Source: a virus
Direction: 5' to 3' (one strand)
DNA: 64,000 bases
Virus record (IMG/VR): IMGVR_UViG_3300032214_000566
Coordinates: 1 to 64,000 of that record
Shown: positions 1 to 5,844 of the stretch, piece by piece
Layout of the letters: each line of letters begins with the position of its first letter
How positions within the stretch are numbered: position 1 is the first letter of the stretch
Notes under the pieces: model-generated
What the model was told of the DNA's origin: nothing
The model's database searches: none
What the model saw: the letters and a program-made list of their open reading frames with translations, nothing else
Program-made: the position numbers and the translations under genes

Positions 1-8
1 CCCTTTTG

Positions 9-82
9 TACACTCTACAGGGATCGAACCTGTGACCTGTTGTATGTAAGACAACCGCTACTACCATCTGAGCTAAGAGTGC
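9..82 (-). tRNA. tRNA-Val (anticodon TAC)
   Basis: The minus strand folds as a cloverleaf. The acceptor pairs GCACTCT with AGAGTGT, and the anticodon stem GTTGT/ACAAC encloses the loop CTTACAT, giving anticodon TAC. A standard T-loop (GGTTCGATCC type) is present. CCA is not encoded. It is the last member, in transcription order, of a six-tRNA cluster. Confidence 0.93.
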
Positions 83-151
83 TTGTTTTAGTTTTACAGA
101 ACAAAAGTAACCATTTTTTGGTACATATCGCTCAGTTTTACTAAATTTTTG

Positions 152-227
152 TGTCCCCGACAGGACTCGAACCTGTGACTCCCTCATTAAAAGTGAGGTG
201 CTCTAAAACCAACTGAGCTACGAAGAC
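152..227 (-). tRNA. tRNA-Lys (anticodon TTT)
   Basis: Cloverleaf on the minus strand. The acceptor pairs GTCTTCG with CGGGGAC using two wobble pairs. The anticodon stem CCTCA/TGAGG encloses CTTTTAA, so the anticodon is TTT. The T-arm CAGG-TTCGAGT-CCTG is intact and CCA is not encoded. Confidence 0.94.
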
Positions 228-231
228 GTTG

Positions 232-305
232 TCTAAGTGACAGGGATCGAACCTGCGACCTGAGAGTCCCAAACTCCCCGCTCTCCCAAACTGAGCTACA
301 CCTAG
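232..305 (-). tRNA. tRNA-Pro (anticodon TGG)
   Basis: Cloverleaf on the minus strand. The acceptor pairs CTAGGTG with CACTTAG. The anticodon stem GGGAG/CTCTC encloses TTTGGGA, so the anticodon is TGG. Only 4 nt separate it from the tRNA-Lys, consistent with one polycistronic tRNA precursor. A TGG tRNA-Pro would serve the proline-threonine-rich fibre repeats at 46-57 kb, where Pro demand is very high (inference). Confidence 0.92.
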
Positions 306-311
306 ATATTG

Positions 312-400
312 TGGAGGAGAGAGCGGGATTCGAACCCGCGGATCCGTGAAGATCTCCGGTTTTCAAGACCGGTGCAATAAACCAACTCTACCATCTCTCC
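312..400 (-). tRNA. tRNA-Ser (anticodon TGA)
   Basis: A class II tRNA of 89 nt with a long variable arm. The anticodon stem CCGGT/ACCGG encloses CTTGAAA, so the anticodon is TGA. The acceptor pairs GGAGAGA with TCTCTCC. Unlike its neighbours, a 3' CCA appears to be encoded. Confidence 0.94.
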
Positions 401-406
401 TTATTG

Positions 407-477
407 TTGTTCTCCAGGGACTCGAACCCCAATTCTACGGACCAAAACCGCATGTCCTGCCATTAGACGAGAGAACA
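407..477 (-). tRNA. tRNA-Gln (anticodon TTG)
   Basis: Cloverleaf on the minus strand with acceptor TGTTCTC/GAGAACA. The anticodon stem TGCGG/CCGTA encloses TTTTGGT, so the anticodon is TTG. The T-arm GGGG-TTCGAGT-CCC is present. CCA is not encoded. Confidence 0.92.
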
Positions 478-514
478 ATAATGAAACCAATATGTCAAAG
501 AACTTTTTCTTTTG

Positions 515-587
515 AGGTCTCTATCAGGTTCGAACTGATGACTCCGGGTTACAAAGCCGGGATATTACCAAACTATACTAAGAGACC
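515..587 (-). tRNA. tRNA-Thr (anticodon TGT)
   Basis: Cloverleaf on the minus strand with acceptor GGTCTCT/AGAGACC and T-stem ATCAG/CTGAT. The anticodon is TGT. The top pair of the anticodon stem (31-39) is a C-C mismatch, leaving a four-pair CCGG/CCGG helix, which is slightly unusual but tolerable. It is the first tRNA of the cluster in transcription order. Confidence 0.88.
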
Positions 588-601
588 GATTTTTTGGGTA
601 T

Positions 602-632
602 AAAAAAACCCGAACTTGTTTTGAGTTCGGGT
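602..632 (-). terminator. Intrinsic terminator before the tRNA cluster
   Basis: On the minus strand a 9-bp perfect stem ACCCGAACT/AGTTCGGGT with a 7-nt loop is followed by seven T. It closes the short transcription unit at about 820-633 and insulates the tRNA cluster, so the tRNAs need a promoter or processing between 588 and 602, or readthrough. Confidence 0.9.
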
Positions 633-666
633 CTTATATTTCTTTTATATATTTAAGTTAAATCTA

Positions 667-777
667 TCAACTCATAAATGAAAATGCCCTACTATGCGAT
701 TTAAGCGTTCTATAGCTATTAAACGACCACTGTGTGCTCGGATTACAAATGACCATATGTTGTTGAGTTGTTTTCAT
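667..777 (-). CDS. Possible 36-aa peptide in a short transcription unit
   Basis: An ATG-to-TGA frame of 36 codons (MKTTQQHMVICNPS...), ending 35 nt before a strong terminator and starting about 40 nt below a host-type promoter. No family is recognised. The same stretch has an outer CAACTC/GAGTTG pairing and internal complementarity, so the unit may encode a small RNA rather than a peptide. The promoter and terminator make the transcript more certain than the coding call. Confidence 0.35.
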   Translation of the reverse strand: MKTTQQHMVICNPSTQWSFNSYRTLKSHSRAFSFMS

Positions 778-821
778 CTTGTTATAAATATATCGTTGTT
801 CTTAAAAATTCAATTCTTTTA

Positions 822-851
822 CAAATATAAGTACTTTTTTCTAATTAACAA
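822..851 (-). promoter_or_regulatory. Bacteroidota-type promoter of the 820-603 unit
   Basis: On the minus strand CTTG is followed after 19 nt by TATATTTG. This matches the Bacteroidota primary-sigma consensus (TTTG, 19-21 nt, TAnnTTTG). It faces the terminator at 602-632. Confidence 0.7.
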
Positions 852-865
852 GTACTTTTTTAAAA

Positions 866-1363
866 TTATTTCACTTGGAATGCACTTTTTACAATTTTTT
901 TGGTCTTAACCGCATCTTCATAGTTCCCAATTACAACACCGTCTTTGATTGTAAATGCGTGTCCGCTAACCAACACAAAAAAAGTTCCTTCAGGATTTTG
1001 TTTAATGAAGGTACCCACTGTCATCTGTCTTTTAACCTTTTCACCTTTTACTTTAACCTCATATACTAATGTCTTAAAATTTGACCCTTCTATCTTTTTA
1101 CCAATACTCTTAACTTTCTTATGGTTAACTTGAGTATTGTTCTCAACCATTTTATTTAAAGTCAGTACCGTTCCGTAAGTTCCTTGACGGTCTTTTCTTC
1201 CAAACTTCTCTTTAACGTAGGTATGAGCCTTGTCATAAGACACTTCAAATGCCGATGCAAATGCTCTTACAACACAATCGTTAGTTTCTGATTTCGCAAT
1301 TACAGAATCCGTATAACCTTTAATTGCTTTTGATGTGGCTTCGTATGGTAGTTTGTTTTTCAT
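866..1363 (-). CDS. Papain-like cysteine peptidase-like protein
   Basis: About 165 residues from the ATG at 1363 (MKNKLPYEAT). The residues NDCVVRAFA near position 30 and VSGHAFTI near 135, followed by GNYED, look like the Cys, His and Asn/Asp of a compact papain/C39-type fold as found in small phage cysteine-protease-like proteins. Family-level function (peptidase, deubiquitinase-like or inactive) cannot be decided by eye. The longer frame up to 1378 would start inside the promoter box, so the internal ATG is preferred. The host-type box TATATTTG sits 4 nt before this ATG, suggesting a leaderless mRNA. Confidence 0.6.
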   Translation of the reverse strand: MKNKLPYEATSKAIKGYTDSVIAKSETNDCVVRAFASAFEVSYDKAHTYVKEKFGRKDRQGTYGTVLTLNKMVENNTQVNHKKVKSIGKKIEGSNFKTLVYEVKVKGEKVKRQMTVGTFIKQNPEGTFFVLVSGHAFTIKDGVVIGNYEDAVKTKKIVKSAFQVK

Positions 1364-1367
1364 ATCA

Positions 1368-1375
1368 CAAATATA
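1368..1375 (-). promoter_or_regulatory. TATATTTG box 4 nt upstream of the 866-1363 gene
   Basis: Matches the host -7 element TAnnTTTG and ends 4 nt before the ATG at 1363. Since the -7 box is centred about 7 nt upstream of the start site, transcription would begin at or next to the start codon. Confidence 0.65.
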
Positions 1376-1432
1376 CAAAAAATTTTGAATTCAAAAAAAC
1401 CTAATAATATTTTTTGGTGTGATTTTTATCTT

Positions 1433-1440
1433 TACATTTG
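1433..1440 (+). promoter_or_regulatory. TACATTTG box for the plus-strand secreted-protein gene
   Basis: A TAnnTTTG match 19 nt upstream of the ATG at 1460. A TTG lies 16 nt further upstream, closer than the usual 19-21 nt, so the -33 element is uncertain. Confidence 0.5.
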
Positions 1441-1459
1441 TAGAAATAACACGAACACC

Positions 1460-1876
1460 ATGAAAATACTTTCTTTAACTTTAGGTCTTTTATTATCTTC
1501 TTTAAGTTTCAGTCAACAAATTATTATCCATGTCTTTGAGAAGCAAGAAATGGTTTCCTTTCATAAAACAACATTGGATTCGGTAATTTCTAATCCCGAT
1601 TATATTAATGAGATTGATAACTCACACACAAGATACGTTTTAGATTTGAATGAAAAAACTTCAAGTTATTCGTATGACAGTTCAAAAATAAGTGTCCTAC
1701 CAATTGATTACGAAAATTATGGTGAGGGTATATTAAAAGTTAGAATCCTTGAAGATGGGTTTGACTATGGTCTTATAATTAACACAAAAGATGAGACCGT
1801 TTTATGGTATTGGTTTACAGATTATCAAACAACGGTTAGGAAAATATCAAAATGTTATTTTGAAAAGGTCTCTTAA
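1460..1876 (+). CDS. Secreted protein with N-terminal signal peptide (moron-like)
   Basis: About 138 residues. The chosen start MKILSLTLGLLLSSLSFSQQ gives a classic Bacteroidota signal peptide (basic start, leucine-rich core, cut before Gln) with no lipobox Cys. The mature part is acidic and Tyr-rich, ends in KCYFEKVS, and matches no family I recognise. The longer frame from 1385 would hide the signal peptide and is rejected. The gene lies on the opposite strand to its neighbours with its own promoter-like box and terminator, the usual layout of a moron gene expressed independently of the lytic programme. It may alter the host envelope (inference). Confidence 0.7.
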   Translation: MKILSLTLGLLLSSLSFSQQIIIHVFEKQEMVSFHKTTLDSVISNPDYINEIDNSHTRYVLDLNEKTSSYSYDSSKISVLPIDYENYGEGILKVRILEDGFDYGLIINTKDETVLWYWFTDYQTTVRKISKCYFEKVS

Positions 1877-1907
1877 CAAAAAACCCCATCTTTTCAGGTG
1901 GGGTTTT
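1877..1907. terminator. Terminator between convergent genes
   Basis: CCCCATC/GGTGGGG stem with a 6-nt loop, flanked by A-runs and T-runs on both sides, so it can end the plus-strand gene at 1876 and also act on the minus-strand gene ending at 1915. Confidence 0.85.
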
Positions 1908-1914
1908 TAATTAT

Positions 1915-2421
1915 TTATTTTTGAGTTGGTGCTGGTTTATATGTACCTACGGTTATTTCACACATAAAATTGAATTCAGAACCCCCCTTATTACCCGTCT
2001 CAGTATTAGGTTTTCTGGTTGGATAAACCAAATAATTAGAATTGGCAGCTACCGATTGTAGACCTTTATTTTTTAAAGTGTTTAATGCTGAGATTAATTG
2101 AGCATTACCTTTTAATAATATCGATCCGGTAATGGTTTCACCAACCAATTTTTGATTTGTAAAAACATTAGAAATACTAACACCTCCAATGGTCATTGAT
2201 ACTACAATTCCGGTGTATTCTTGAGCCGCCTTATTACCTAAACCCCCAAGAACAAAATTGGCAAGTCCGTTTGACATTACATTACCTTGGGCATCAATGG
2301 GTAAGTTAATTGTTATAGGTTTACATTGACCTGTCTGTTCGGTTAAATATTGTTTTGATGTAGCATTTTGGTGCATTTCCAAAATTCTACCCTTTTCTTC
2401 TTCAGAGATTAAAAACTTCAT
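1915..2421 (-). CDS. Tagged phage protein of unknown function
   Basis: 168 residues. The N-terminus carries the long form of the recurring tag: ISEEEKGRILEMH, then ATSKQYLTE at about residue 28, matching the tag of the gene at 3810 (ITEEERSRIL...ATKKQYIKE). Cleavage after LTE would release a mature domain of about 140 residues rich in Gly, Asn and Thr and ending in a beta-rich segment (FNFMCEITVGTYKPAP). The fold is not recognised. By analogy with T4 internal head proteins I infer a head-packaged protein. A TATTTATA box lies 32 nt upstream. Confidence 0.75.
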   Translation of the reverse strand: MKFLISEEEKGRILEMHQNATSKQYLTEQTGQCKPITINLPIDAQGNVMSNGLANFVLGGLGNKAAQEYTGIVVSMTIGGVSISNVFTNQKLVGETITGSILLKGNAQLISALNTLKNKGLQSVAANSNYLVYPTRKPNTETGNKGGSEFNFMCEITVGTYKPAPTQK

Positions 2422-2453
2422 AATCTTTGTGTTTTAATTTTTATTATTTAAAA

Positions 2454-2461
2454 TATAAATA
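2454..2461 (-). promoter_or_regulatory. TATTTATA box upstream of the 1915-2421 gene
   Basis: A sense-strand TATTTATA 32 nt before the ATG, a member of the box family described in the findings. Confidence 0.45.
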
Positions 2462-2472
2462 TATTGATAAAC

Positions 2473-2503
2473 AAAAAAGGTACCGATTACTCAGTACCTT
2501 TTA
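2473..2503 (-). terminator. Terminator after the tRNA-like gene
   Basis: AAAAGGTAC/GTACCTTTT stem, perfectly paired, with a 10-nt loop followed by a T-rich tail on the minus strand. It lies 10 nt beyond the 3' end of the tRNA-like gene at 2513. Confidence 0.8.
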
Positions 2504-2512
2504 ATTTTTTAC

Positions 2513-2583
2513 GGGTCGTAATGGGGATCGAACCCATGGCACGTCTAATAAAAGATTGCTCTGCCAGCTGAGCTACACGACCC
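2513..2583 (-). tRNA. tRNA-like gene with His-type acceptor and a shortened anticodon arm
   Basis: The acceptor (GGTCGTG/TACGACC), D-arm (GCTC/GAGC) and T-arm (ATGGG-TTCGATC-CCCAT) are intact. An extra G pairs with C73, the hallmark of tRNA-His. Between the D- and T-stems there are only 19-20 nt where 21-22 are expected, and no five-pair anticodon stem can be formed. The best pairing is TCT/AGA around TTTATT. The anticodon is therefore not assignable. Either the gene is decayed or the RNA has an atypical role. Confidence 0.6.
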
Positions 2584-2639
2584 ATAATTTTTTGTGTTAA
2601 GGTAAACCTAAAAACACAACATCAATTAACCTACTTTAA

Positions 2640-2765
2640 TCATAATTCATTTAAATCAGAATATAAAGCCTCTTTTTCTTCATATTCAAACATTTCTTTC
2701 ATAAACTGAAAAAAATCTTCAGAATTAATAAACTCATAATGCTCTTGTTCAAAAACGTCTCCCAT
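2640..2765 (-). CDS. Small acidic protein (41 aa)
   Basis: ATG-to-TGA frame of 41 codons, strongly acidic and aromatic (MGDVFEQEHYEFINSEDFFQ...). It is back-to-back with the plus-strand HNH gene at 2804. The sequence is that of a soluble small phage protein, but no family is recognised. Confidence 0.55.
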   Translation of the reverse strand: MGDVFEQEHYEFINSEDFFQFMKEMFEYEEKEALYSDLNEL

Positions 2766-2791
2766 AACTAGATTTTTTGTTTCTATCCATA

Positions 2792-2799
2792 TATTTATA
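2792..2799 (+). promoter_or_regulatory. TATTTATA box 4 nt before the HNH gene
   Basis: TATTTATA on the plus strand, ending 4 nt before the ATG at 2804. It is one of seven identically spaced boxes and the only plus-strand one, which shows the motif follows gene orientation. Confidence 0.6.
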
Positions 2800-2803
2800 G
2801 TAT

Positions 2804-3166
2804 ATGGAAAATAAAGTTTGTACTCAATGCGGTGAATTAAAATCTATAAATGATTTTTACAAAAAAAAGGGGTTCAATAATCCTCAATCAAAATGTAAAT
2901 CATGTTTTAATAAATACTGTGTCGATAGATGGGTAAATAAAAAAATAAGTTACATCATCTATAAAGGTTCTGAATGTGTTGACTGTGGTTTATCATACCC
3001 AAAAGAACCCTATGTAATATTTGATTTTCATCATCGTGACCCAAATGTTAAGGAATTTGATTGGTCAAAGCTCAGATTAAAATCGGAATCTAAAATAAAA
3101 GAGGAGATTGACAAATGTGACCTCCTCTGTTCTAATTGTCATAGGAAAAAACATTTCCTTTTGTAG
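2804..3166 (+). CDS. HNH endonuclease (homing-type)
   Basis: 120 residues. An N-terminal zinc knuckle (C6-x2-C9, C31-x2-C34) is followed by an HNH core: CVDCG (58-62), FDFHHRDP (74-81) and CSNCHRKKH (109-117). These are the metal and catalytic residues of free-standing HNH nucleases that nick or cut DNA and spread between phages. It lies on the plus strand inside a minus-strand tRNA region, and its TAG stop overlaps the 3' end of tRNA-Arg, a common site for homing-endonuclease insertion. Confidence 0.85.
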   Translation: MENKVCTQCGELKSINDFYKKKGFNNPQSKCKSCFNKYCVDRWVNKKISYIIYKGSECVDCGLSYPKEPYVIFDFHHRDPNVKEFDWSKLRLKSESKIKEEIDKCDLLCSNCHRKKHFLL

Positions 3167-3237
3167 TCCCGCCAGGATTCAAACCTGGAATCTACTCATT
3201 AGAAGTGAGTTGCATTATTCAATTATGCTACAGGACC
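3164..3237 (-). tRNA. tRNA-Arg (anticodon TCT)
   Basis: Cloverleaf on the minus strand. The anticodon stem ACTCA/TGAGT encloses CTTCTAA, so the anticodon is TCT. The acceptor GGTCCTG/CGGGACT has wobble pairs, and the T-arm is CCAGG-TTTGAAT-CCTGG. It decodes AGA, the natural Arg codon of an AT-rich genome. Confidence 0.9.
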
Positions 3238-3243
3238 ATATCA

Positions 3244-3420
3244 TTAAACTTTCTTAACTTCGTATTTGTGACCTGAATCTGTGTTGGTATTGAAGATGTT
3301 GACCATCTCCTGTGCTTTATCTTTATTATCAAATTCCCAAACTTCACCTTGTGTGTCTAACATAATCACAGGTAGAACTCGATTGTTCGAGGTTTTTACG
3401 TGTTTTACAATTACATACAT
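3244..3420 (-). CDS. Small protein (58 aa), hypothetical
   Basis: ATG-to-TAA frame (MYVIVKHVKTSNNRVLPVIM...) with normal codon use and a compact alternating pattern typical of small alpha/beta phage proteins (LDTQGEVWEFDNKDKAQEMV). It begins just below an ATATATATTTG host-type box at about 3431-3442 and ends 7 nt before tRNA-Arg. No family recognised. Confidence 0.7.
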   Translation of the reverse strand: MYVIVKHVKTSNNRVLPVIMLDTQGEVWEFDNKDKAQEMVNIFNTNTDSGHKYEVKKV

Positions 3421-3458
3421 ATCCTTTGTTTTTACAAATATATATAATTTATTTTAAA

Positions 3459-3492
3459 TAAAAAACCCCCCAATTAAAAAAAGGAGGGTTAT
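3459..3492 (-). terminator. Terminator of the 3511-4985 gene group
   Basis: On the minus strand AACCCTCC/GGGGGGTT with an 11-nt T-rich loop, followed by TTTTAT. It lies just after the stop at 3511. Confidence 0.8.
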
Positions 3493-3510
3493 AAATTATT
3501 TTTTATTATT

Positions 3511-3807
3511 TTATTTTCCAATTATTAAATTATCTAAATCAATTCCACCATGTTTCATCTTATCCTCAACCTCATCGTACATAAACGATTTAACAACCGC
3601 AGTGATTGATTGTTCTGATTGAGCAATCTTTGTCTCCATCCAATCTTCCAATTGGTCTCCTTCTTCCATTATTTCCCACATTTTATAAGCCAAAGTTGCA
3701 ATTGTAAACAATTGTTGTTTTGCCATGTAGGAACCTTCCTGGTTCTCTTCTTTTAGTTGTCTTACAACATCCTCTAATTGTTTCTCTGTGATTATAATCT
3801 TACTCAT
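3511..3807 (-). CDS. Hypothetical protein with possible N-terminal tag
   Basis: 98 residues, acidic and helical. It begins IIITEKQLEDVVRQLKEEN, resembling the ITE-x-L-x-x-(I/V)-V-R tag of the gene at 40721, with LKE as a possible processing site. The remainder is a helical domain (FTIATLAYKMWEIMEEGDQLEDWMETK, read in pieces) of unknown function. It sits 2 nt after the gene at 3810, so the two are co-transcribed. Confidence 0.65.
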   Translation of the reverse strand: MSKIIITEKQLEDVVRQLKEENQEGSYMAKQQLFTIATLAYKMWEIMEEGDQLEDWMETKIAQSEQSITAVVKSFMYDEVEDKMKHGGIDLDNLIIGK

Positions 3808-3809
3808 AA

Positions 3810-4142
3810 TTAATAGTTCTCTGAAGATCTCTCTTCTTCACCTTTTATTTCATTTTTTAATATACCTATATAAGATTCTAACTCTGAAATGGTATGTTTT
3901 AATCTTTCAATTCTTTCTTCTGAACTTAATTTTTTAAACCCTTGTTCTCTTTTATAGTAAGGCATTGTTACATCTCTTAAATCTGCATAAAAATTAGGTT
4001 TTTCTTCTACATCAATTTCAACATCATCTGTTGGTGACCCGTACATATCATCTTCTTTGATGTATTGTTTTTTTGTTGCAATGATATGGTGATTAAGAAT
4101 TCTACTTCTTTCTTCTTCCGTTATAATGAAACTTTTATTCAT
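3810..4142 (-). CDS. Tagged phage protein of unknown function
   Basis: 110 residues. The first 30 residues are the long tag: IITEEERSRILNHH, then ATKKQYIKE, nearly a paralogue of the tag at 1915-2421, with IKE as the predicted cut. The mature part is acidic with a C-terminal coiled coil (SSEERIERLKHTISELESYI). The fold is unknown. It probably travels with the 3511 gene. A TATTTATA box lies 14 nt upstream. Confidence 0.7.
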   Translation of the reverse strand: MNKSFIITEEERSRILNHHIIATKKQYIKEDDMYGSPTDDVEIDVEEKPNFYADLRDVTMPYYKREQGFKKLSSEERIERLKHTISELESYIGILKNEIKGEEERSSENY

Positions 4143-4156
4143 AGTCTGTTTTTTTA

Positions 4157-4164
4157 TATAAATA
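4157..4164 (-). promoter_or_regulatory. TATTTATA box upstream of the 3810-4142 gene
   Basis: Sense-strand TATTTATA with a 14-nt leader to the ATG at 4142. Confidence 0.45.
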
Positions 4165-4169
4165 TTATA

Positions 4170-4985
4170 TTACCATGTTCTACATGCCCAATATCTTGGT
4201 TTCCATCTTGGTCCAGGATTATCACAATTGTGTCTTGCTCTAAATGATCGTCTACGTTCAGGATTGTTCTTTTTGATAACCATTCTTTTTCCTTTTGCCG
4301 ATTTACCACCGAACCCGAAGTTTACTTTAACAACCTTACCTTTATCGTTTTTAACGTACACCTTGAACTTTTTAATGTCTCCTTGCATAATCTTACCAAG
4401 TTGAACTTTTCGTCCCTGATACTCCGCCTCATTCAACATTGAAGTTGGTTTGATTGAGGTTTTTTGAACTATTCCATATACATCTTCGTATATAGTCGTC
4501 TCATCCATTTCTTCATCTTTTGAAAAATCCAAATAGACTCCAATGAAATCATTCAAATCCATTATAATTCTTTCTTTGTTCAATTGTCTTCTTTGGTCAT
4601 TCACTACACTAGATTCAACATCCGTTTTGAGGTATTTAGAAAACAAACTTTTTAATTTTTTTAACAACTTAAGCCTATCTTCATTGTCAAATTCTGGAAC
4701 TCCTCTTTCATTATCTTTTTGGAAATCTTCCTCAACGTCAAACTCATCATAATCCTTATCTAACTCTAAGTGGATGTATTCAAGAATGGTACCCATTATG
4801 TTTCTTCTATTTTCGAATATAGTTTTTTCATCGTATTTACTTATCCTTCTTAAAAAAACTCTAATAGATGTCATTAATTTTTTAAGTTCCTGTGTAGCAT
4901 CGATATCACGACGATACTCAGGTAACTCGTGACGCAAATAACCATCTTCCAATAAAACCTTTCTGATAATACTTGTTAAATCCAT
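4170..4985 (-). CDS. Tagged protein with Cys/Trp-rich basic C-terminus
   Basis: About 271 residues from ATG 4985. It starts MDLTSIIRKVLLED, a short amphipathic helix ending in LLE, the T4-type prohead protease site. The middle is a long acidic helical region (LKKLKSLFSKYLKTD...). The C-terminus is very basic and ends with a distinctive RARHNC...PGPRWKPRYWACRTW motif holding two Cys and several aromatic residues, possibly a small metal- or nucleic-acid-binding knot. The longer frame to 5132 would run through a terminator and hairpins and is rejected. The TATTTATA box 4 nt before the ATG supports this start. Confidence 0.75.
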   Translation of the reverse strand: MDLTSIIRKVLLEDGYLRHELPEYRRDIDATQELKKLMTSIRVFLRRISKYDEKTIFENRRNIMGTILEYIHLELDKDYDEFDVEEDFQKDNERGVPEFDNEDRLKLLKKLKSLFSKYLKTDVESSVVNDQRRQLNKERIIMDLNDFIGVYLDFSKDEEMDETTIYEDVYGIVQKTSIKPTSMLNEAEYQGRKVQLGKIMQGDIKKFKVYVKNDKGKVVKVNFGFGGKSAKGKRMVIKKNNPERRRSFRARHNCDNPGPRWKPRYWACRTW

Positions 4986-4989
4986 ATGA

Positions 4990-4997
4990 TATAAATA
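4990..4997 (-). promoter_or_regulatory. TATTTATA box 4 nt before the 4170-4985 gene
   Basis: Reads TATTTATA then TCAT then ATG on the coding strand. One of the strict-spacing set. Confidence 0.6.
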
Positions 4998-5012
4998 TAT
5001 GGTATAATAAAA

Positions 5013-5036
5013 AAAGGTGGAATCTCTTCCACCTTT
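5013..5036 (-). terminator. Intrinsic terminator
   Basis: Perfect 10-bp stem AAAGGTGGAA/TTCCACCTTT with a 4-nt loop and a run of T on the minus strand. It ends transcripts coming from 5098-5364 before the next gene. Confidence 0.9.
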
Positions 5037-5100
5037 ATAGGGTCGACATTGAATGTCAACGCTCCACCACTTTGTTTTTAAGATGCAAACAAAGAAACTA
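5037..5100 (-). other. Two extra hairpins between a stop codon and its terminator
   Basis: On the minus strand CTTTGTTT/AAACAAAG (8 bp) and GACAT/ATGTC follow the stop of the 5098 gene and precede the terminator. They may be a structured 3' UTR or a small RNA processed from it. Confidence 0.35.
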
Positions 5101-5364
5101 TCCTTCAAGTTTTGATTTAGCAACAACAACATCAGCCATCGTTACGTCTTTTGTATTACCCAAAACTAAACTTTCTTTTAACATAACACTTGGGACATGG
5201 ATTAAAAAGTCTTTACCATTAAAAGTAGTAAAGTCATTACCTAACGCCAATGCGGTATGAATCATTTTTAAAAATATTTTAAATTGTGTTTCATCAACAA
5301 ACGTTTCGTTGATTAACTCCCCATACTTTGGGTGAACAAGTAATATGTGTTTAACTGATACCAT
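5098..5364 (-). CDS. Hypothetical protein (88 aa)
   Basis: MVSVKHILLVHPKYGELINE..., a compact soluble alpha/beta protein with normal composition and no transmembrane segment or tag. No family is recognised. It has its own host-type promoter box 18 nt upstream and a structured 3' end with a strong terminator, so it appears to be a single-gene unit. Confidence 0.65.
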   Translation of the reverse strand: MVSVKHILLVHPKYGELINETFVDETQFKIFLKMIHTALALGNDFTTFNGKDFLIHVPSVMLKESLVLGNTKDVTMADVVVAKSKLEG

Positions 5365-5382
5365 TTTCCCTTATTGTTTCTA

Positions 5383-5390
5383 CAAATATA
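5383..5390 (-). promoter_or_regulatory. TATATTTG box upstream of the 5098-5364 gene
   Basis: TAnnTTTG host-type -7 element with an 18-nt leader to the ATG at 5364. Confidence 0.6.
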
Positions 5391-5407
5391 AAAAGATTAT
5401 TTTAAAA

Positions 5408-5791
5408 TTACAAATAACCCCAAGTAATTTTTTTAATAACAACTTGGTCAATGTTGTTTAATGCGAAATATTTTAACTCATCGTTGATTGGTTTTTCCAT
5501 TTTATTTCTGTAAAACCTATTAGCAGTTCTTGGGTTTCTTTTACAATAACTTGTCGACCATGTGTATCCGTTATATTTCATGTCAACAATTACGTCAAAC
5601 TCATATATGTAACGTCTTTGGTCATAGTAATCATTATAAGGGTGTTCATATTTTCTAATGTTTGTGATTTTGAAAACCGCATTTTCCAATTCACTCCAAT
5701 TATATAATTTCTCCATAGGTAAAATACCCTTTAATAAGTATTTTTTAATTATCGATATTTGTTTGTCTTTTACCAATTTCCCTTTTTCCAT
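5408..5791 (-). CDS. Hypothetical protein (127 aa)
   Basis: Basic, Tyr-rich protein (RKYEHPYNDYYDQRRYIYEF near the middle) with no recognised family. TATCTTTG ends 4 nt before the ATG at 5791, so that start implies a leaderless mRNA. A second ATG at 5716 (MEKLYNWSEL) would leave a leader and remains possible. Confidence 0.65.
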   Translation of the reverse strand: MEKGKLVKDKQISIIKKYLLKGILPMEKLYNWSELENAVFKITNIRKYEHPYNDYYDQRRYIYEFDVIVDMKYNGYTWSTSYCKRNPRTANRFYRNKMEKPINDELKYFALNNIDQVVIKKITWGYL

Positions 5792-5795
5792 ACCA

Positions 5796-5803
5796 CAAAG
5801 ATA
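5796..5803 (-). promoter_or_regulatory. TATCTTTG box 4 nt before the 5408-5791 gene
   Basis: Host-type TAnnTTTG with the recurring 4-nt gap to ATG. Confidence 0.6.
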
Positions 5804-5844
5804 TATAAAAAAATGAATTACGCAAAAAACTTTATAAAATAATT

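Noticed and set aside
4986-5132. Extension of the 4170 gene to a start at 5132.
   Set aside because: It would include a 10-bp terminator. The ATG at 4985 has the strict-spacing box and the LLE tag.
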